Source of the DNA: an uncultured Bacteroidota bacterium
GTDB lineage: Bacteria; Bacteroidota; Bacteroidia; Flavobacteriales; Flavobacteriaceae
Reading direction: 5' to 3'
Assembly (NCBI GenBank): GCA_902619855.1
Contig: CACNGE010000012.1
Span: forward strand, 1-42,342
DNA: 42,342 nucleotides
This document shows, in pieces, positions 34,159-42,028 of the stretch. The notes beneath the pieces were generated by a model. It made no database searches, was not told the DNA's origin, and saw only the letters and a program-made list of their open reading frames with translations. The position numbers were made by a program, and so were the translations under genes. Numbering within the stretch: the first letter of the stretch is position 1; the number at the start of each line of letters is the position of its first letter.

Positions 34159-35096
34159 TGCCCTTCTTATTTCGTATTTTCGCCTCAACAATGAGTTCCA
34201 ATAAATCAGCTTTTATTGTATACCTTAAAGGAATCGCCATGGGAATAGCAGACCTTGTTCCTGGTGTTTCGGGTGGAACAATTGCCTTGATTACCAATAT
34301 TTATGAAGAATTGATTTCTTCGATCAATCGTGTGACTGGGAAAGAAATAGTAAGACTATTAGGATCAAACCGAAAACAGGCTTGGCAAAACCTCAACGCC
34401 ACTTTTCTTCTTCCCCTTATTTTAGGAATTGCAACCAGCATCCTTTTTTTGAGTTCTATTATTCAGTTCTTTTTAGAGAATTACGCCCTAGCGCTTTGGT
34501 CCTTCTTCTTTGGATTAATTTTAGCGAGTGCAATATTAATCTGTAAAGATGTTAATCAATGGTCTGCAACAACAGTGATAGGCTTGATTTTGGGTGGTAT
34601 TACATCATTTTTAATCGGATTTCTAACACCAGCTGAAGTAATACAAACCCTGCCCTACCTCTTTTTATGTGGTATGTTAATGATTGTTGCCATGATATTA
34701 CCAGGGATTTCAGGCTCATTTATTTTGGTTCTTTTGGGCGCGTATGAAACTGCCCTGTCAACTATTGATCTGGTTCGCTCCTTTGAAATACAAGGGTTTA
34801 TAAACCTCGCAGCTTTTGGACTTGGAGCACTCGTTGGCATAAAACTATTTGCGCGTTGGGTAGAAAAACTCTTTGCCAGTGCAAGGAATACATTACTTGC
34901 AACCATGTCTGGGTTCATGTTTGGTTCTTTGTACAAAGTTTGGCCTTGGGCAAAACAATTACCCAACAGCCCCACTGATCGTTCCTTTGTGATGCAACAA
35001 ATCAGCCCTAGCAACTCTGATTTTTGCATTGGTCTTTTATTTATTATGCTTGGGATTTCAACTATTTATGCGTTTCACAGATTAAGCAAAAACTAA
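34158..35096 (+). CDS. DUF368 membrane protein (PopT-type undecaprenyl-phosphate translocase), first copy
   Basis: 312 residues, about eight to nine membrane segments. The family hallmark appears in two halves: KGIAMGIADLVPGVSGGTIA near 30-47 and ILPGISGSFILVLLGAY near 175-192, an inverted-repeat-like internal symmetry. DUF368 proteins (PopT) have been shown in other bacteria to return undecaprenyl phosphate to the inner face of the cytoplasmic membrane for reuse in wall and O-antigen synthesis. The first ATG (34158) overlaps the TPR stop; an alternative ATG at 34191 gives a more usual short N-terminus. A paralogue follows 4 bases later. Confidence 0.87.
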   Translation: MPFLFRIFASTMSSNKSAFIVYLKGIAMGIADLVPGVSGGTIALITNIYEELISSINRVTGKEIVRLLGSNRKQAWQNLNATFLLPLILGIATSILFLSSIIQFFLENYALALWSFFFGLILASAILICKDVNQWSATTVIGLILGGITSFLIGFLTPAEVIQTLPYLFLCGMLMIVAMILPGISGSFILVLLGAYETALSTIDLVRSFEIQGFINLAAFGLGALVGIKLFARWVEKLFASARNTLLATMSGFMFGSLYKVWPWAKQLPNSPTDRSFVMQQISPSNSDFCIGLLFIMLGISTIYAFHRLSKN

Positions 35097-35100
35097 ATAA

Positions 35101-36066
35101 GTGAATCAAAGGGGGCTTTATGACAATATCTTACTTGTCGTCAAAGGATTGGCGATGGGCATTGCCAATAAAGTACCAGGTGTATCTGGGGGTATTGTTG
35201 CCATCGTCACTGGCTTTTATCCTGAGTTTTTATACTCCTTGAAACGTTTGAATTTTAATGCTTTTTTTATGCTCATTACTGGAAAGTTTAAGCAATTTTG
35301 TCGATACACAAACGCTTTGTTTCTATCCTTGATTGCTCTTGGGATTGTATTGAGCTACTTTACAGTGTCGAGAGTACTTGATATCGCACTGATACATTAC
35401 GAGCAGTATGTCAAAGCTCTGTTTTTTGGCATGGTTGTCATGTCTGTTCTTGTATTGATCAGAAATTTTAAGAAATGGGAGTTGAAATTCCTTTTATTTA
35501 GTTTAGTTGGACTTCTCGTAGGTATTACACTAGCGTTTTTAGAACCAGCTGGAGAGAACAGGAATCTACTGTTTGTTTTTTTCTGTGGTTTTGTAAGCAT
35601 CATTGGCATGACGCTTCCTGGACTTTCTGGTTCTTTTTTACTCATTATTTTGGGCAACTATGCCCTGCTGTTGGTCGATGCAGTCAATGCAGTTTGGGAA
35701 TTCGTGGTAAAGCTCATTCAGAATCCATCGGCATTCAGTGCTTTGGTAATCGAGTACAATGAGCTACTCACTATTTTGGTTATTTTTATCGTTGGTTCTA
35801 TTGTTGGTTTGGTAAGTATTTCCAACCTACTCCATTACATCATCATTCGCTTTGAGCATGGGCTAAATGCATTGATCATTGGGTTTATCATTGGCTCACT
35901 TCCCATCCTTTGGCCATGGTCTGATTTTCGTTTGCTCTCCAATCCAAGTGAACTTGAGACAACAATTGAATCTATAGGGCTCAATCTATTTTTTTCTATC
36001 GTATGGATTGTTATTGGTTTATTTATTGTTTTTATTTTAGACGTTTATGATCGAAAACGACAATAA
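35101..36066 (+). CDS. DUF368 membrane protein (PopT-type), second copy
   Basis: 321 residues from a GTG at 35101. Same family as the preceding gene, with VKGLAMGIANKVPGVSGGIV at about 14-33 and MTLPGLSGSFLLIILGNY at about 170-187, but otherwise well diverged, so the duplication is old. Eight or so membrane helices. Likely role as for its neighbour, possibly with a different partner or lipid-carrier preference, which is inference. Its last 20 bases overlap the aroE start, so the two are translationally linked. Confidence 0.87.
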   Translation: MNQRGLYDNILLVVKGLAMGIANKVPGVSGGIVAIVTGFYPEFLYSLKRLNFNAFFMLITGKFKQFCRYTNALFLSLIALGIVLSYFTVSRVLDIALIHYEQYVKALFFGMVVMSVLVLIRNFKKWELKFLLFSLVGLLVGITLAFLEPAGENRNLLFVFFCGFVSIIGMTLPGLSGSFLLIILGNYALLLVDAVNAVWEFVVKLIQNPSAFSALVIEYNELLTILVIFIVGSIVGLVSISNLLHYIIIRFEHGLNALIIGFIIGSLPILWPWSDFRLLSNPSELETTIESIGLNLFFSIVWIVIGLFIVFILDVYDRKRQ

Positions 36067-36802
36067 GCTTTTTGGATTGTTAGGGAAAGATATCGGATAT
36101 TCTTTTTCGAGAAATTACTTCTCAAAAAAGTTTGAATCAGAAAATCTCAAACATCAATATGTCAACTTCGACCTCAGTGATTTGGCAAATTTTGGAGAAC
36201 TCCTCAAGCAAAAAGACATTGCAGGAATGAACGTAACCATCCCTTACAAACAAGATGTGATTCCTTTTTTGGATACACTTGACCCAATCGCAGAAGCAAT
36301 TGGTGCTGTGAATACAATTGTGTTTAAAAATGGTGAGAAAATTGGCTATAACACAGATCATATCGGATTTAAAAAAACACTTCTTAAACATTTAAAACCA
36401 TATCAAAAACAAGCATTGGTTTTGGGTACTGGGGGTGCCTCAAAAGCAATTTGCTATGTTCTTGAACAGCTCAACATACAAGTACTTAAAGTTTCTCGAA
36501 AGGAAGGGAAAGGCAAAAAAACCTACACTGAACTCACAAATAAAGATTATATCGATCACACATTGATTATCAATTGTACGCCACTAGGTACTCACCCATA
36601 CACAGAGGCATATCCTCCAATTGATTTTGAGCAAATCAATCATACGCACTTGTTATATGATTTGATTTACAACCCAGAAACAACAACATTTATGAAAATG
36701 GGTAAAGACAAAGGAGCTACAGTACTCAATGGTTATCAAATGCTTGTAGAGCAAGCAAAAGCCTCATGGTCTCTTTGGATGAATTCACACACAAATAAGT
36801 AA
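36047..36802 (+). CDS. aroE: Shikimate dehydrogenase
   Basis: 251 residues. Substrate site GLLGKDIGYSFSRNYF (SxS loop), NVTIPYKQDVIPFL with the catalytic lysine, AVNTIV, NTDHIGF with the catalytic aspartate, the NADP-binding GTGGASKAICYVLEQL, and NCTPLGT plus GYQMLVEQA near the end. It reduces 3-dehydroshikimate to shikimate with NADPH in aromatic amino-acid synthesis. Slightly short but typical of Bacteroidota. Starts inside the end of the second DUF368 gene; the DUF349 gene follows 45 bases after its stop. Confidence 0.94.
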   Translation: MIENDNKLFGLLGKDIGYSFSRNYFSKKFESENLKHQYVNFDLSDLANFGELLKQKDIAGMNVTIPYKQDVIPFLDTLDPIAEAIGAVNTIVFKNGEKIGYNTDHIGFKKTLLKHLKPYQKQALVLGTGGASKAICYVLEQLNIQVLKVSRKEGKGKKTYTELTNKDYIDHTLIINCTPLGTHPYTEAYPPIDFEQINHTHLLYDLIYNPETTTFMKMGKDKGATVLNGYQMLVEQAKASWSLWMNSHTNK

Positions 36803-36847
36803 ATCACAAAGATTTACTATCTTGTGAATAACAAAGTTAACTGAATC

Positions 36848-37213
36848 ATGTTAGATAATGATGCCAATTTGCCAGAGGCAAATGAAGACAAAGTGGACGA
36901 AAAACTCCCTGAAAACGAAGTTCAGTCTGAAACAGATGTGACAGAACCTGACCAATCGACCGAGGATGAAGGACAAGAAAATCCAGATACTCCTCAAGAA
37001 GAGAATGCTTCTGAAAGTGAGTCTATCTTTGAAGAAAAAGAGCATGCTAATCCTGTAAAAGAGGATGAAAATTATGATGATCTAGGGTTAGATCAATTAC
37101 TCAATATCCTTGAGAAAAAAGTAAATGCAGGGAAGGTGATGCAGCATAGAAAAGACTTTGATACACTTTCAAAACTGATTGAAGGAAAGTTAGATCAACT
37201 GCTAAAAAAGTAA
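36848..37213 (+). CDS. DUF349 protein, N-terminal part (separated from the rest by a frameshift)
   Basis: 121 residues, ending in LLKK before a TAA at 37211-37213. It is very acidic over residues 1-80 (many E, D, Q) with no signal peptide, then helical (LDQLLNILEKKVNAGKVMQH). In flavobacteria such acidic leaders are the N-terminus of one long DUF349 protein. Here the DUF349 repeats continue in the +1 frame: the frame open from 37206 gives KSKKEDFINSGGAPEDFY and joins smoothly to the rest. So this is half of one gene, either interrupted by a one-base change in an A-run, or read by recoding. The true full product would be about 630 residues. Confidence 0.72.
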   Translation: MLDNDANLPEANEDKVDEKLPENEVQSETDVTEPDQSTEDEGQENPDTPQEENASESESIFEEKEHANPVKEDENYDDLGLDQLLNILEKKVNAGKVMQHRKDFDTLSKLIEGKLDQLLKK

Positions 37214-37250
37214 AAAAGAAGATTTCATCAATTCAGGTGGAGCACCTGAA
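37204..37250 (+). other. A-AAA-AAG heptamer before the stop and a downstream hairpin, at the DUF349 frame break
   Basis: A AAA AAG occupies 37204-37210 in the zero frame directly before the TAA stop, the same heptamer that drives -1 frameshifting in dnaX. A perfect 8-bp inverted repeat TTCAGGTG / CACCTGAA with loop GAG lies at 37232-37250, 21 bases downstream. The frame change actually needed is +1 (or -2), so ordinary -1 slippage would not restore the protein; losing one A from the run would. Confidence 0.55.
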
Positions 37251-37292
37251 GACTTTTATATCAAACTCCCAGAAAAAGTTGCTTTTGACCAG

Positions 37293-38753
37293 TTGGTGCG
37301 TAAGTACAAATCTGAAAAAGCAAGGTATTATCAAGACCTTGAAAAATCGCAACAAAATAATTTGGCCATACGTAAATCACTCATTGATGAGCTCAAAGGG
37401 CTTATTGGAGTTGATCGCCCCATTTCAGACACCTACAAACAATTTAAAGACTTGCAAGCACGTTGGAGAGAGTCGGGGCATGTTCACCAATCAGAGGCAA
37501 ATAATATTTGGAAAACATATCATCATCATGTAGGTATTTTCTATGACTTTCTTCACCTAAACAGAGAGTTCAGGGAACTAGATTATAAATATAATTATGA
37601 AGAAAAAATAAAAATCATTGAAGAGGTTGAGGCGATGGCCAAAATGGATAATATCCAAAAAGCTTTTCGTAATCTGCAAGAACTTCACAAACGATGGAAA
37701 GATGAGCTTGGCCCTGTCGCAAAAGAACACGAAGAACCATTATGGGAACGCTTTAGTCAAGCGACGAAAGTGATCCATGAAAAGCGACAATTTTTTCAAA
37801 AGAATCAAACAGAGATATTTAAAGCAAATTTCGATAAAAAAGCTGACTTAATTGCACAAATGAGAGAACTCAATGAATCTGAAATCAGAACTCACAATGA
37901 GATGCAAAAATTGATTCGCAATATGGAGGCTCTACGAACCTCGTTTTTCGATTGTGGCAGTATTAGCCGAAGCAAAAGCGCAGAGATTTGGACAGCATTT
38001 AAAGAGGTCATGCGTGCATTCAGTAGAAAAAGAAATTCATTCTACAAATCACTCAAAAAAGAGTATGCTGAAAACATGAAAAAGCGAATGGAGTTGGTCA
38101 AGCAAGTGGAAGAATTACACCAAACAGAAGATTTCGCTTCCTCTACCCCAAAAGTCATTGCCCTGCAAAAACAATGGAAACAAATGGGGCCTGTGTCAAG
38201 AAAACAAAACGATAAAGCTTGGAATCTTTTTCGTAAAGCTTGCAATGATTACTTTGAATTACTTGACAGTCGAAAGAATAAATTCTCTGAAGCTGAGCAG
38301 CTTGCGTATGATGAGAAAAATAAGCTTCTTCAAAGCATCCAATCGGAAGAAAGTGTTGATCGAGTCATCATTGATAAATGGGTTGAAGATTGGATAGCGA
38401 TCGGATCTTTGGGGCAAAAAAAGAGCAAGATTAACAATAATTTTTATACTGTTGTTGAACAGGCACTGAAACAAAGTGGTGAAGAAAAGGGTTTCATAAC
38501 CGAATACATGTACAAAGTAAAGCTCAAACTCATGGGCGATCGTACCGAGCTTGTTCAAAAAGAGAGATCTCAAATAAAGCAGCGACTAGACAAAGCAAAG
38601 CAACAATATATTCAGCTGGAGACAAATATGGAGTTTTTCACCAAAAGTTCATCAGAAAATCCATTGGTTACCAAGGTGATGAAAGATCTTGAAAAGCAAA
38701 AGAAAATCATCGATGATTTGGAGAAAAAATTAACAGCTTTTAAGAGGCTTTAA
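37293..38753 (+). CDS. DUF349-repeat protein, main part
   Basis: 486 residues from a TTG at 37293, but the frame is open from 37206 and the conserved sequence starts there, so no real start is likely at 37293. At least four DUF349 repeats can be seen, each with a W..L/G.V pattern: LQARWRESGHV, LHKRWKDELGPVAKEH, LRTSFFDCGSISRSKS, LQKQWKQMGPVSRKQ, joined by long charged coiled coils; the C-terminus is another coiled coil (VMKDLEKQKKIIDDLEKKL). DUF349 proteins are cytoplasmic and of poorly defined function. The gene ends 1 base before the convergent mazG. Confidence 0.82.
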   Translation: MVRKYKSEKARYYQDLEKSQQNNLAIRKSLIDELKGLIGVDRPISDTYKQFKDLQARWRESGHVHQSEANNIWKTYHHHVGIFYDFLHLNREFRELDYKYNYEEKIKIIEEVEAMAKMDNIQKAFRNLQELHKRWKDELGPVAKEHEEPLWERFSQATKVIHEKRQFFQKNQTEIFKANFDKKADLIAQMRELNESEIRTHNEMQKLIRNMEALRTSFFDCGSISRSKSAEIWTAFKEVMRAFSRKRNSFYKSLKKEYAENMKKRMELVKQVEELHQTEDFASSTPKVIALQKQWKQMGPVSRKQNDKAWNLFRKACNDYFELLDSRKNKFSEAEQLAYDEKNKLLQSIQSEESVDRVIIDKWVEDWIAIGSLGQKKSKINNNFYTVVEQALKQSGEEKGFITEYMYKVKLKLMGDRTELVQKERSQIKQRLDKAKQQYIQLETNMEFFTKSSSENPLVTKVMKDLEKQKKIIDDLEKKLTAFKRL

Positions 38754-38754
38754 T

Positions 38755-39531
38755 TTAATTCTCTGACTTGACTTCTTGCCATAATTTTTCCCATCTATCA
38801 AGATCGAGTTGACTCATCTCGATTTGAAGTTCTGATATTTTTGACTCCATTTTCACAAAGCGTTTGCGAAATTTTTGGTTTGCATTCGACAAAGCATCGT
38901 CTGGATTAATGCCCAAAAATCTAGCATAATTGACTAGCGTGAAAAGTAAATCCCCAAATTCTTCTTCAGCTCGTTTTTGACTTTTTTGATTGACTTCATC
39001 ATAAAACTCTCGAATCTCTTCTTCAATTTTCTGAATCACTCCATCAATATGTTGCCAATCGAAGCCCACACCAGCAGCTTTTTCCTGCATTCGATATGCC
39101 TTTACCAAAGGAGGTAATGATGCTGGCACGCCACTTAAAACACCTTTGTTATTCTCTTTCAGTTTGATTTTTTCCCAGTTCTGCTTTACCTCTTCATCAC
39201 TATTCGCCTCCAAATCTCCATAAACATGAGGATGACGCTTAATCAGTTTGTCACAAATACGATTGGCAACATCGGCAATATCAAATGAAGATTGTTCGCT
39301 ACCTATTTTCGCATAGAATACAATATGTAGAAGCAAATCTCCAAGTTCAGATTTGATTTCATCATGATCTCCACTCAACAGAGACTCACTCAATTCGTAG
39401 GTCTCTTCAATCGTTAGATGTCGTAAACTCTCAAAGGTCTGTTTGCGATCCCAAGGGCATTTTTCTCGAAGTGCATCCATGATCGTTAGTAAACGATCGA
39501 TCGCCTGTAATTGTTTATCGCGACTTGCCAT
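38755..39531 (-). CDS. mazG: MazG nucleoside triphosphate pyrophosphohydrolase
   Basis: 258 residues, the two-domain MazG. First half: REKCPWDRKQTFESLRHLTI, EETYEL and SELGDLLLHIVFYAKI (EExx...ExxD metal-binding set). The conserved ANSDEEVKQNWEKIKLKE link, GVPASLPPLVKAYRMQEKA, and a second EEIREFY / EEFGDLLFTLVNYAR set follow. It hydrolyses non-canonical or excess NTPs to NMP and pyrophosphate, cleaning the nucleotide pool and, in E. coli, lowering ppGpp levels. Its start overlaps the end of def by 17 bases. Confidence 0.93.
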   Translation of the reverse strand: MASRDKQLQAIDRLLTIMDALREKCPWDRKQTFESLRHLTIEETYELSESLLSGDHDEIKSELGDLLLHIVFYAKIGSEQSSFDIADVANRICDKLIKRHPHVYGDLEANSDEEVKQNWEKIKLKENNKGVLSGVPASLPPLVKAYRMQEKAAGVGFDWQHIDGVIQKIEEEIREFYDEVNQKSQKRAEEEFGDLLFTLVNYARFLGINPDDALSNANQKFRKRFVKMESKISELQIEMSQLDLDRWEKLWQEVKSEN

Positions 39532-40123
39532 TATTGTTTCGTTTCATTGTTTTTGCAAACTCCATTGGATAATCAATTTTGATGTTTCCTTTTTCAATTT
39601 GAGTGAGTTTCGACTTTAAAATTTTTCGCTTAAAAGGGCTGAGCTTATCAGTAAAGAGTTTGCCTTCGATATGATCATACTCATGCTGTACCACACGTGA
39701 GGCCAAACCAGTGAGATGCAATTGATGATGATTAAAATCAAGGTCGTAGTACAAAATTGTGACTTCATCATCACGTGTCACTTCACCCCGAATATCTGGT
39801 ATACTCAAACATCCCTCATTAAAATCGGTCAACTCTCCTCCAAATTCAATAACAGTTGGGTTGATAAATACATGCTTAAAGTTTTCGATGACTTGCTTTT
39901 CATCAACAGAGATTTCAGGATCGGTAGCAAAGGGGCTAGCATCAACGACAAACAGTCGAAGTGAAAGGCCAATCTGAGGGGCTGCAAGCCCTACGCCATT
40001 TGCGTTGTACATGGTCTCCCACATATTGTCAATCAATGCTTTTAGATCAGGATAATTTACGTCAATTTCATCTGTTTTTTGACGGAGAATTGGATGACCA
40101 TAAGAATAGATTGGAAGAATCAT
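39515..40123 (-). CDS. def: Peptide deformylase
   Basis: 202 residues. All three deformylase motifs are present: GVGLAAPQIGL (motif 1), EGCLSIPD (motif 2, metal-binding cysteine) and VQHEYDHIEGKLF (motif 3, HExxH with the two histidines and catalytic glutamate). It removes the N-formyl group from nascent proteins using an Fe(II)-type metal in the cytoplasm. The longer loop between motifs 1 and 2 (TDPEISVDEKQVIENFKHVF) is typical of Bacteroidota enzymes. It overlaps ruvX upstream by 4 bases (ATGA) and mazG downstream. Confidence 0.96.
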   Translation of the reverse strand: MILPIYSYGHPILRQKTDEIDVNYPDLKALIDNMWETMYNANGVGLAAPQIGLSLRLFVVDASPFATDPEISVDEKQVIENFKHVFINPTVIEFGGELTDFNEGCLSIPDIRGEVTRDDEVTILYYDLDFNHHQLHLTGLASRVVQHEYDHIEGKLFTDKLSPFKRKILKSKLTQIEKGNIKIDYPMEFAKTMKRNNNGKSR

Positions 40124-40545
40124 GATGTTTTGGTTTGCTGGTTCATCAAAAAGGACTGAAGCAATAAAGTAGCACTGACTTGATCAATGAGCTGTTTGTC
40201 TTCTCGGACTTGTTTTTTTGTGCTAGCCCTAGAAATTTCGTGCGAAGCAATTTTGGATGTAAATCTTTCGTCATAGGTATGGATTTGAAGTTTGGGAAAC
40301 CACGACCTACAATCTTCAATAAAACGCATAACATCAGTCGCAATTGAAGAAGGTTGATTGTGCAAACGTTTGGGCATTCCAACAACAATGCCCTCAACAC
40401 TCTCCTCCTTGAAATAATCTTTAAGAAAATCGAAGAGGTTTGTAGTAGAAATGGTATCGTGACCAAAGGCAAAGACTTTGTCCTTGTCAGTAACTGCGAT
40501 TCCACATCTTTTTTTGCCGTAATCTATTGCCAATAGTCTGCCCAT
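40120..40545 (-). CDS. ruvX: RuvX/YqgF-family Holliday-junction-resolvase-fold protein
   Basis: 141 residues, normal size. RNase H-fold motifs: LLAIDYGKKRCGIAVTD (first catalytic aspartate), VEGIVVGMPKRL and TYDERFTSKIA with the conserved DERxT. YqgF is needed for 16S rRNA 5'-end processing in E. coli and is proposed to act on Holliday junctions in other bacteria. It is the first gene of the ruvX-def-mazG unit, with a -7 box only 5 bases before its start codon. Confidence 0.93.
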   Translation of the reverse strand: MGRLLAIDYGKKRCGIAVTDKDKVFAFGHDTISTTNLFDFLKDYFKEESVEGIVVGMPKRLHNQPSSIATDVMRFIEDCRSWFPKLQIHTYDERFTSKIASHEISRASTKKQVREDKQLIDQVSATLLLQSFLMNQQTKTS

Positions 40546-40550
40546 TGATG

Positions 40551-40558
40551 CAAAAATA
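40551..40558 (-). promoter_or_regulatory. -7 box of the ruvX-def-mazG unit
   Basis: Minus-strand TATTTTTG (plus CAAAAATA), a perfect TAnnTTTG match ending 5 bases before the ATG at 40543-40545. A good upstream TTTG at the usual spacing is not seen. The transcript would be leaderless or nearly so. Confidence 0.45.
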
Positions 40559-40609
40559 CACTTATTGTAATGATTTTGTGAACAGGTCTTTTTTTTGATA
40601 AAATGCAGT

Positions 40610-40617
40610 TATATTTG
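40610..40617 (+). promoter_or_regulatory. -7 box of dapD
   Basis: Perfect TATATTTG ending 7 bases before the ATG at 40625. The only TTTG near is 12 bases upstream (40594-40597), closer than usual. Confidence 0.5.
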
Positions 40618-40624
40618 AAAAAAA

Positions 40625-41446
40625 ATGCAAATGAGTAAACAGCGAAATATCATCGAGGAAGCATGGGAAAACCTTGCATTGTTAGAAGATAAAAATGTAC
40701 AGGGAACGATTCGTTCGATAATCGACCAGTTAGATAAAGGTGACTTGCGTGTTGCCGAACCAACAGCAAATGGATGGCAAGTCAACGAATGGGTAAAAAA
40801 AGCAGTTGTCCTATATTTTCCGATTCAGGGGATGGAAACGCTGCATGCGGGACCTTTGGAGTTTCATGACAAAATCCCATTAAAAACAGACTATGAAGAA
40901 AAAGGTATTCGAGTAGTTCCTCATGCTGTCGCTCGTCATGGTTCTTACATTTCACCAGGTTCGATTCTTATGCCCAGTTATGTCAACATTGGAGCTTATG
41001 TCGATAAGGGGACGATGGTAGATACATGGGCAACTGTTGGGAGTTGTGCGCAAATCGGTAAAAATGTTCACTTGAGTGGTGGCGTTGGGATTGGTGGTGT
41101 TTTAGAGCCTCTTCAAGCTGCTCCTGTCATCATTGAAGACAATGCTTTTATAGGATCACGCTGTATTGTAGTTGAGGGTGTTCATGTTGAAACAGAAGCT
41201 GTTTTGGGTGCCAATGTGGTGCTCACTGCCTCAACAAAAATCATTGATGTAACAGGTGATAAACCTGTTGAAACCAAAGGAATTGTACCTGCTCGTTCAG
41301 TTGTCATTCCAGGTAGTTACACCAAGTCTTTTACAGCAGGAGACTTTCAAGTACCTTGTGCCTTAATCATTGGCAAGCGCAAAGAAAGTACTGATAAAAA
41401 GACATCTCTTAACGATGCGCTGCGAACCTATGATGTTTCAGCATAA
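40625..41446 (+). CDS. dapD: Tetrahydrodipicolinate N-succinyltransferase
   Basis: 273 residues (an ATG at 40631 is an alternative start). N-terminal helical domain with IEEAWENLALLE and VNEWVKKAVVLYF, then a left-handed beta-helix of hexapeptide repeats (GSILMPSYVNIGAYVDKGTM, VDTWATVGSCAQIG, VHLSGGVGIGGVLEPLQAAP, IIEDNAFIGSRCIVVEGV). The WATVGSCAQIG and GGVLEPLQ blocks are diagnostic for DapD. It uses succinyl-CoA in the succinylase branch of lysine and diaminopimelate synthesis and works as a trimer in the cytoplasm. Confidence 0.96.
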   Translation: MQMSKQRNIIEEAWENLALLEDKNVQGTIRSIIDQLDKGDLRVAEPTANGWQVNEWVKKAVVLYFPIQGMETLHAGPLEFHDKIPLKTDYEEKGIRVVPHAVARHGSYISPGSILMPSYVNIGAYVDKGTMVDTWATVGSCAQIGKNVHLSGGVGIGGVLEPLQAAPVIIEDNAFIGSRCIVVEGVHVETEAVLGANVVLTASTKIIDVTGDKPVETKGIVPARSVVIPGSYTKSFTAGDFQVPCALIIGKRKESTDKKTSLNDALRTYDVSA

Positions 41447-41460
41447 ACCATTGTAAATCA

Positions 41461-41468
41461 TACATTTG
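41461..41468 (+). promoter_or_regulatory. -7 box of the tsaC/Sua5 gene
   Basis: Perfect TACATTTG ending 5 bases before the ATG at 41474. The intervening GAGGT touches the start codon and is too close to serve as a Shine-Dalgarno site. Confidence 0.45.
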
Positions 41469-41473
41469 GAGGT

Positions 41474-42028
41474 ATGACTCTTCAAAAAAGTCTTGCTGCA
41501 ATACAGAATTCGGGGGTTATTCTGTTTCCTTCCGATACTGTTCTGGGACTTGGCTGTGATGCAACAGATGTGGAGGCAGTCAAGAAGATTTTTTTGATTA
41601 AAAAAAGAATGCAAAACAAATCTTTTGTTTCCTTGGTTTCCGATTTTGAAATGCTAAAAGAATATGTTGAATCTATCCCCAAACAGGTGTTTGACATCTT
41701 GGATAATGCAAATGTTCCGACAACAATTGTTTATCCGAAGGCAAAACAACTTGCTCCTATGGCAATGGCTGATGATGGGTCTATGGCCATTCGAATTCCG
41801 AAAAGTGGTTTTGCCCTTGATTTGGTAAAGTCCTTTGGTAAACCCATCATTGCTACCTCTGCGAACCTCAGTGGTGAACAAATCCCAGAGGAATCATCTC
41901 AAATCAGCAGTCGTATTTTGGAGCAAGTAGACTATGTTGTACCTTTGAAATCAGGAAAATACCCTGTTACACCATCGAGAATTGTGAAGGTGACAAGTGA
42001 TGGGGAAATCAAAACAGTTCGTCCTTGA
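41474..42028 (+). CDS. Threonylcarbamoyl-AMP synthase (Sua5/YrdC/TsaC family)
   Basis: 184 residues, YrdC domain only, without the Sua5 C-terminal extension. ILFPSDTVLGLGCDAT, the family's P-x-D/E-T-x-GL motif; KKRMQNKSFVSLVSD, the basic KxR-K-S nucleotide loop; AIRIPKSGF and IIATSANLSGE near the end. It makes L-threonylcarbamoyl-AMP from threonine, bicarbonate and ATP for the t6A modification at position 37 of ANN-decoding tRNAs. The next gene begins within its stop codon (TTGA). Confidence 0.9.
   Translation: MTLQKSLAAIQNSGVILFPSDTVLGLGCDATDVEAVKKIFLIKKRMQNKSFVSLVSDFEMLKEYVESIPKQVFDILDNANVPTTIVYPKAKQLAPMAMADDGSMAIRIPKSGFALDLVKSFGKPIIATSANLSGEQIPEESSQISSRILEQVDYVVPLKSGKYPVTPSRIVKVTSDGEIKTVRP

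Noticed and set aside
37232-37250. The 8-bp hairpin as a terminator of the short DUF349 ORF
   Set aside because: No T-run follows, and the sequence is inside the conserved coding frame.
37237-37533. 98-codon ORF in the -1 frame after the DUF349 A-run
   Set aside because: It would be the product of ordinary -1 slippage at A AAA AAG, but its residues do not resemble DUF349 and it lies inside the real repeat frame.
41468-41473. GGAGGT as a Shine-Dalgarno site for the tsaC/Sua5 gene
   Set aside because: It is immediately next to the ATG, too close to pair with 16S rRNA and start there; it overlaps a good -7 box, and Bacteroidota rarely use such sites.
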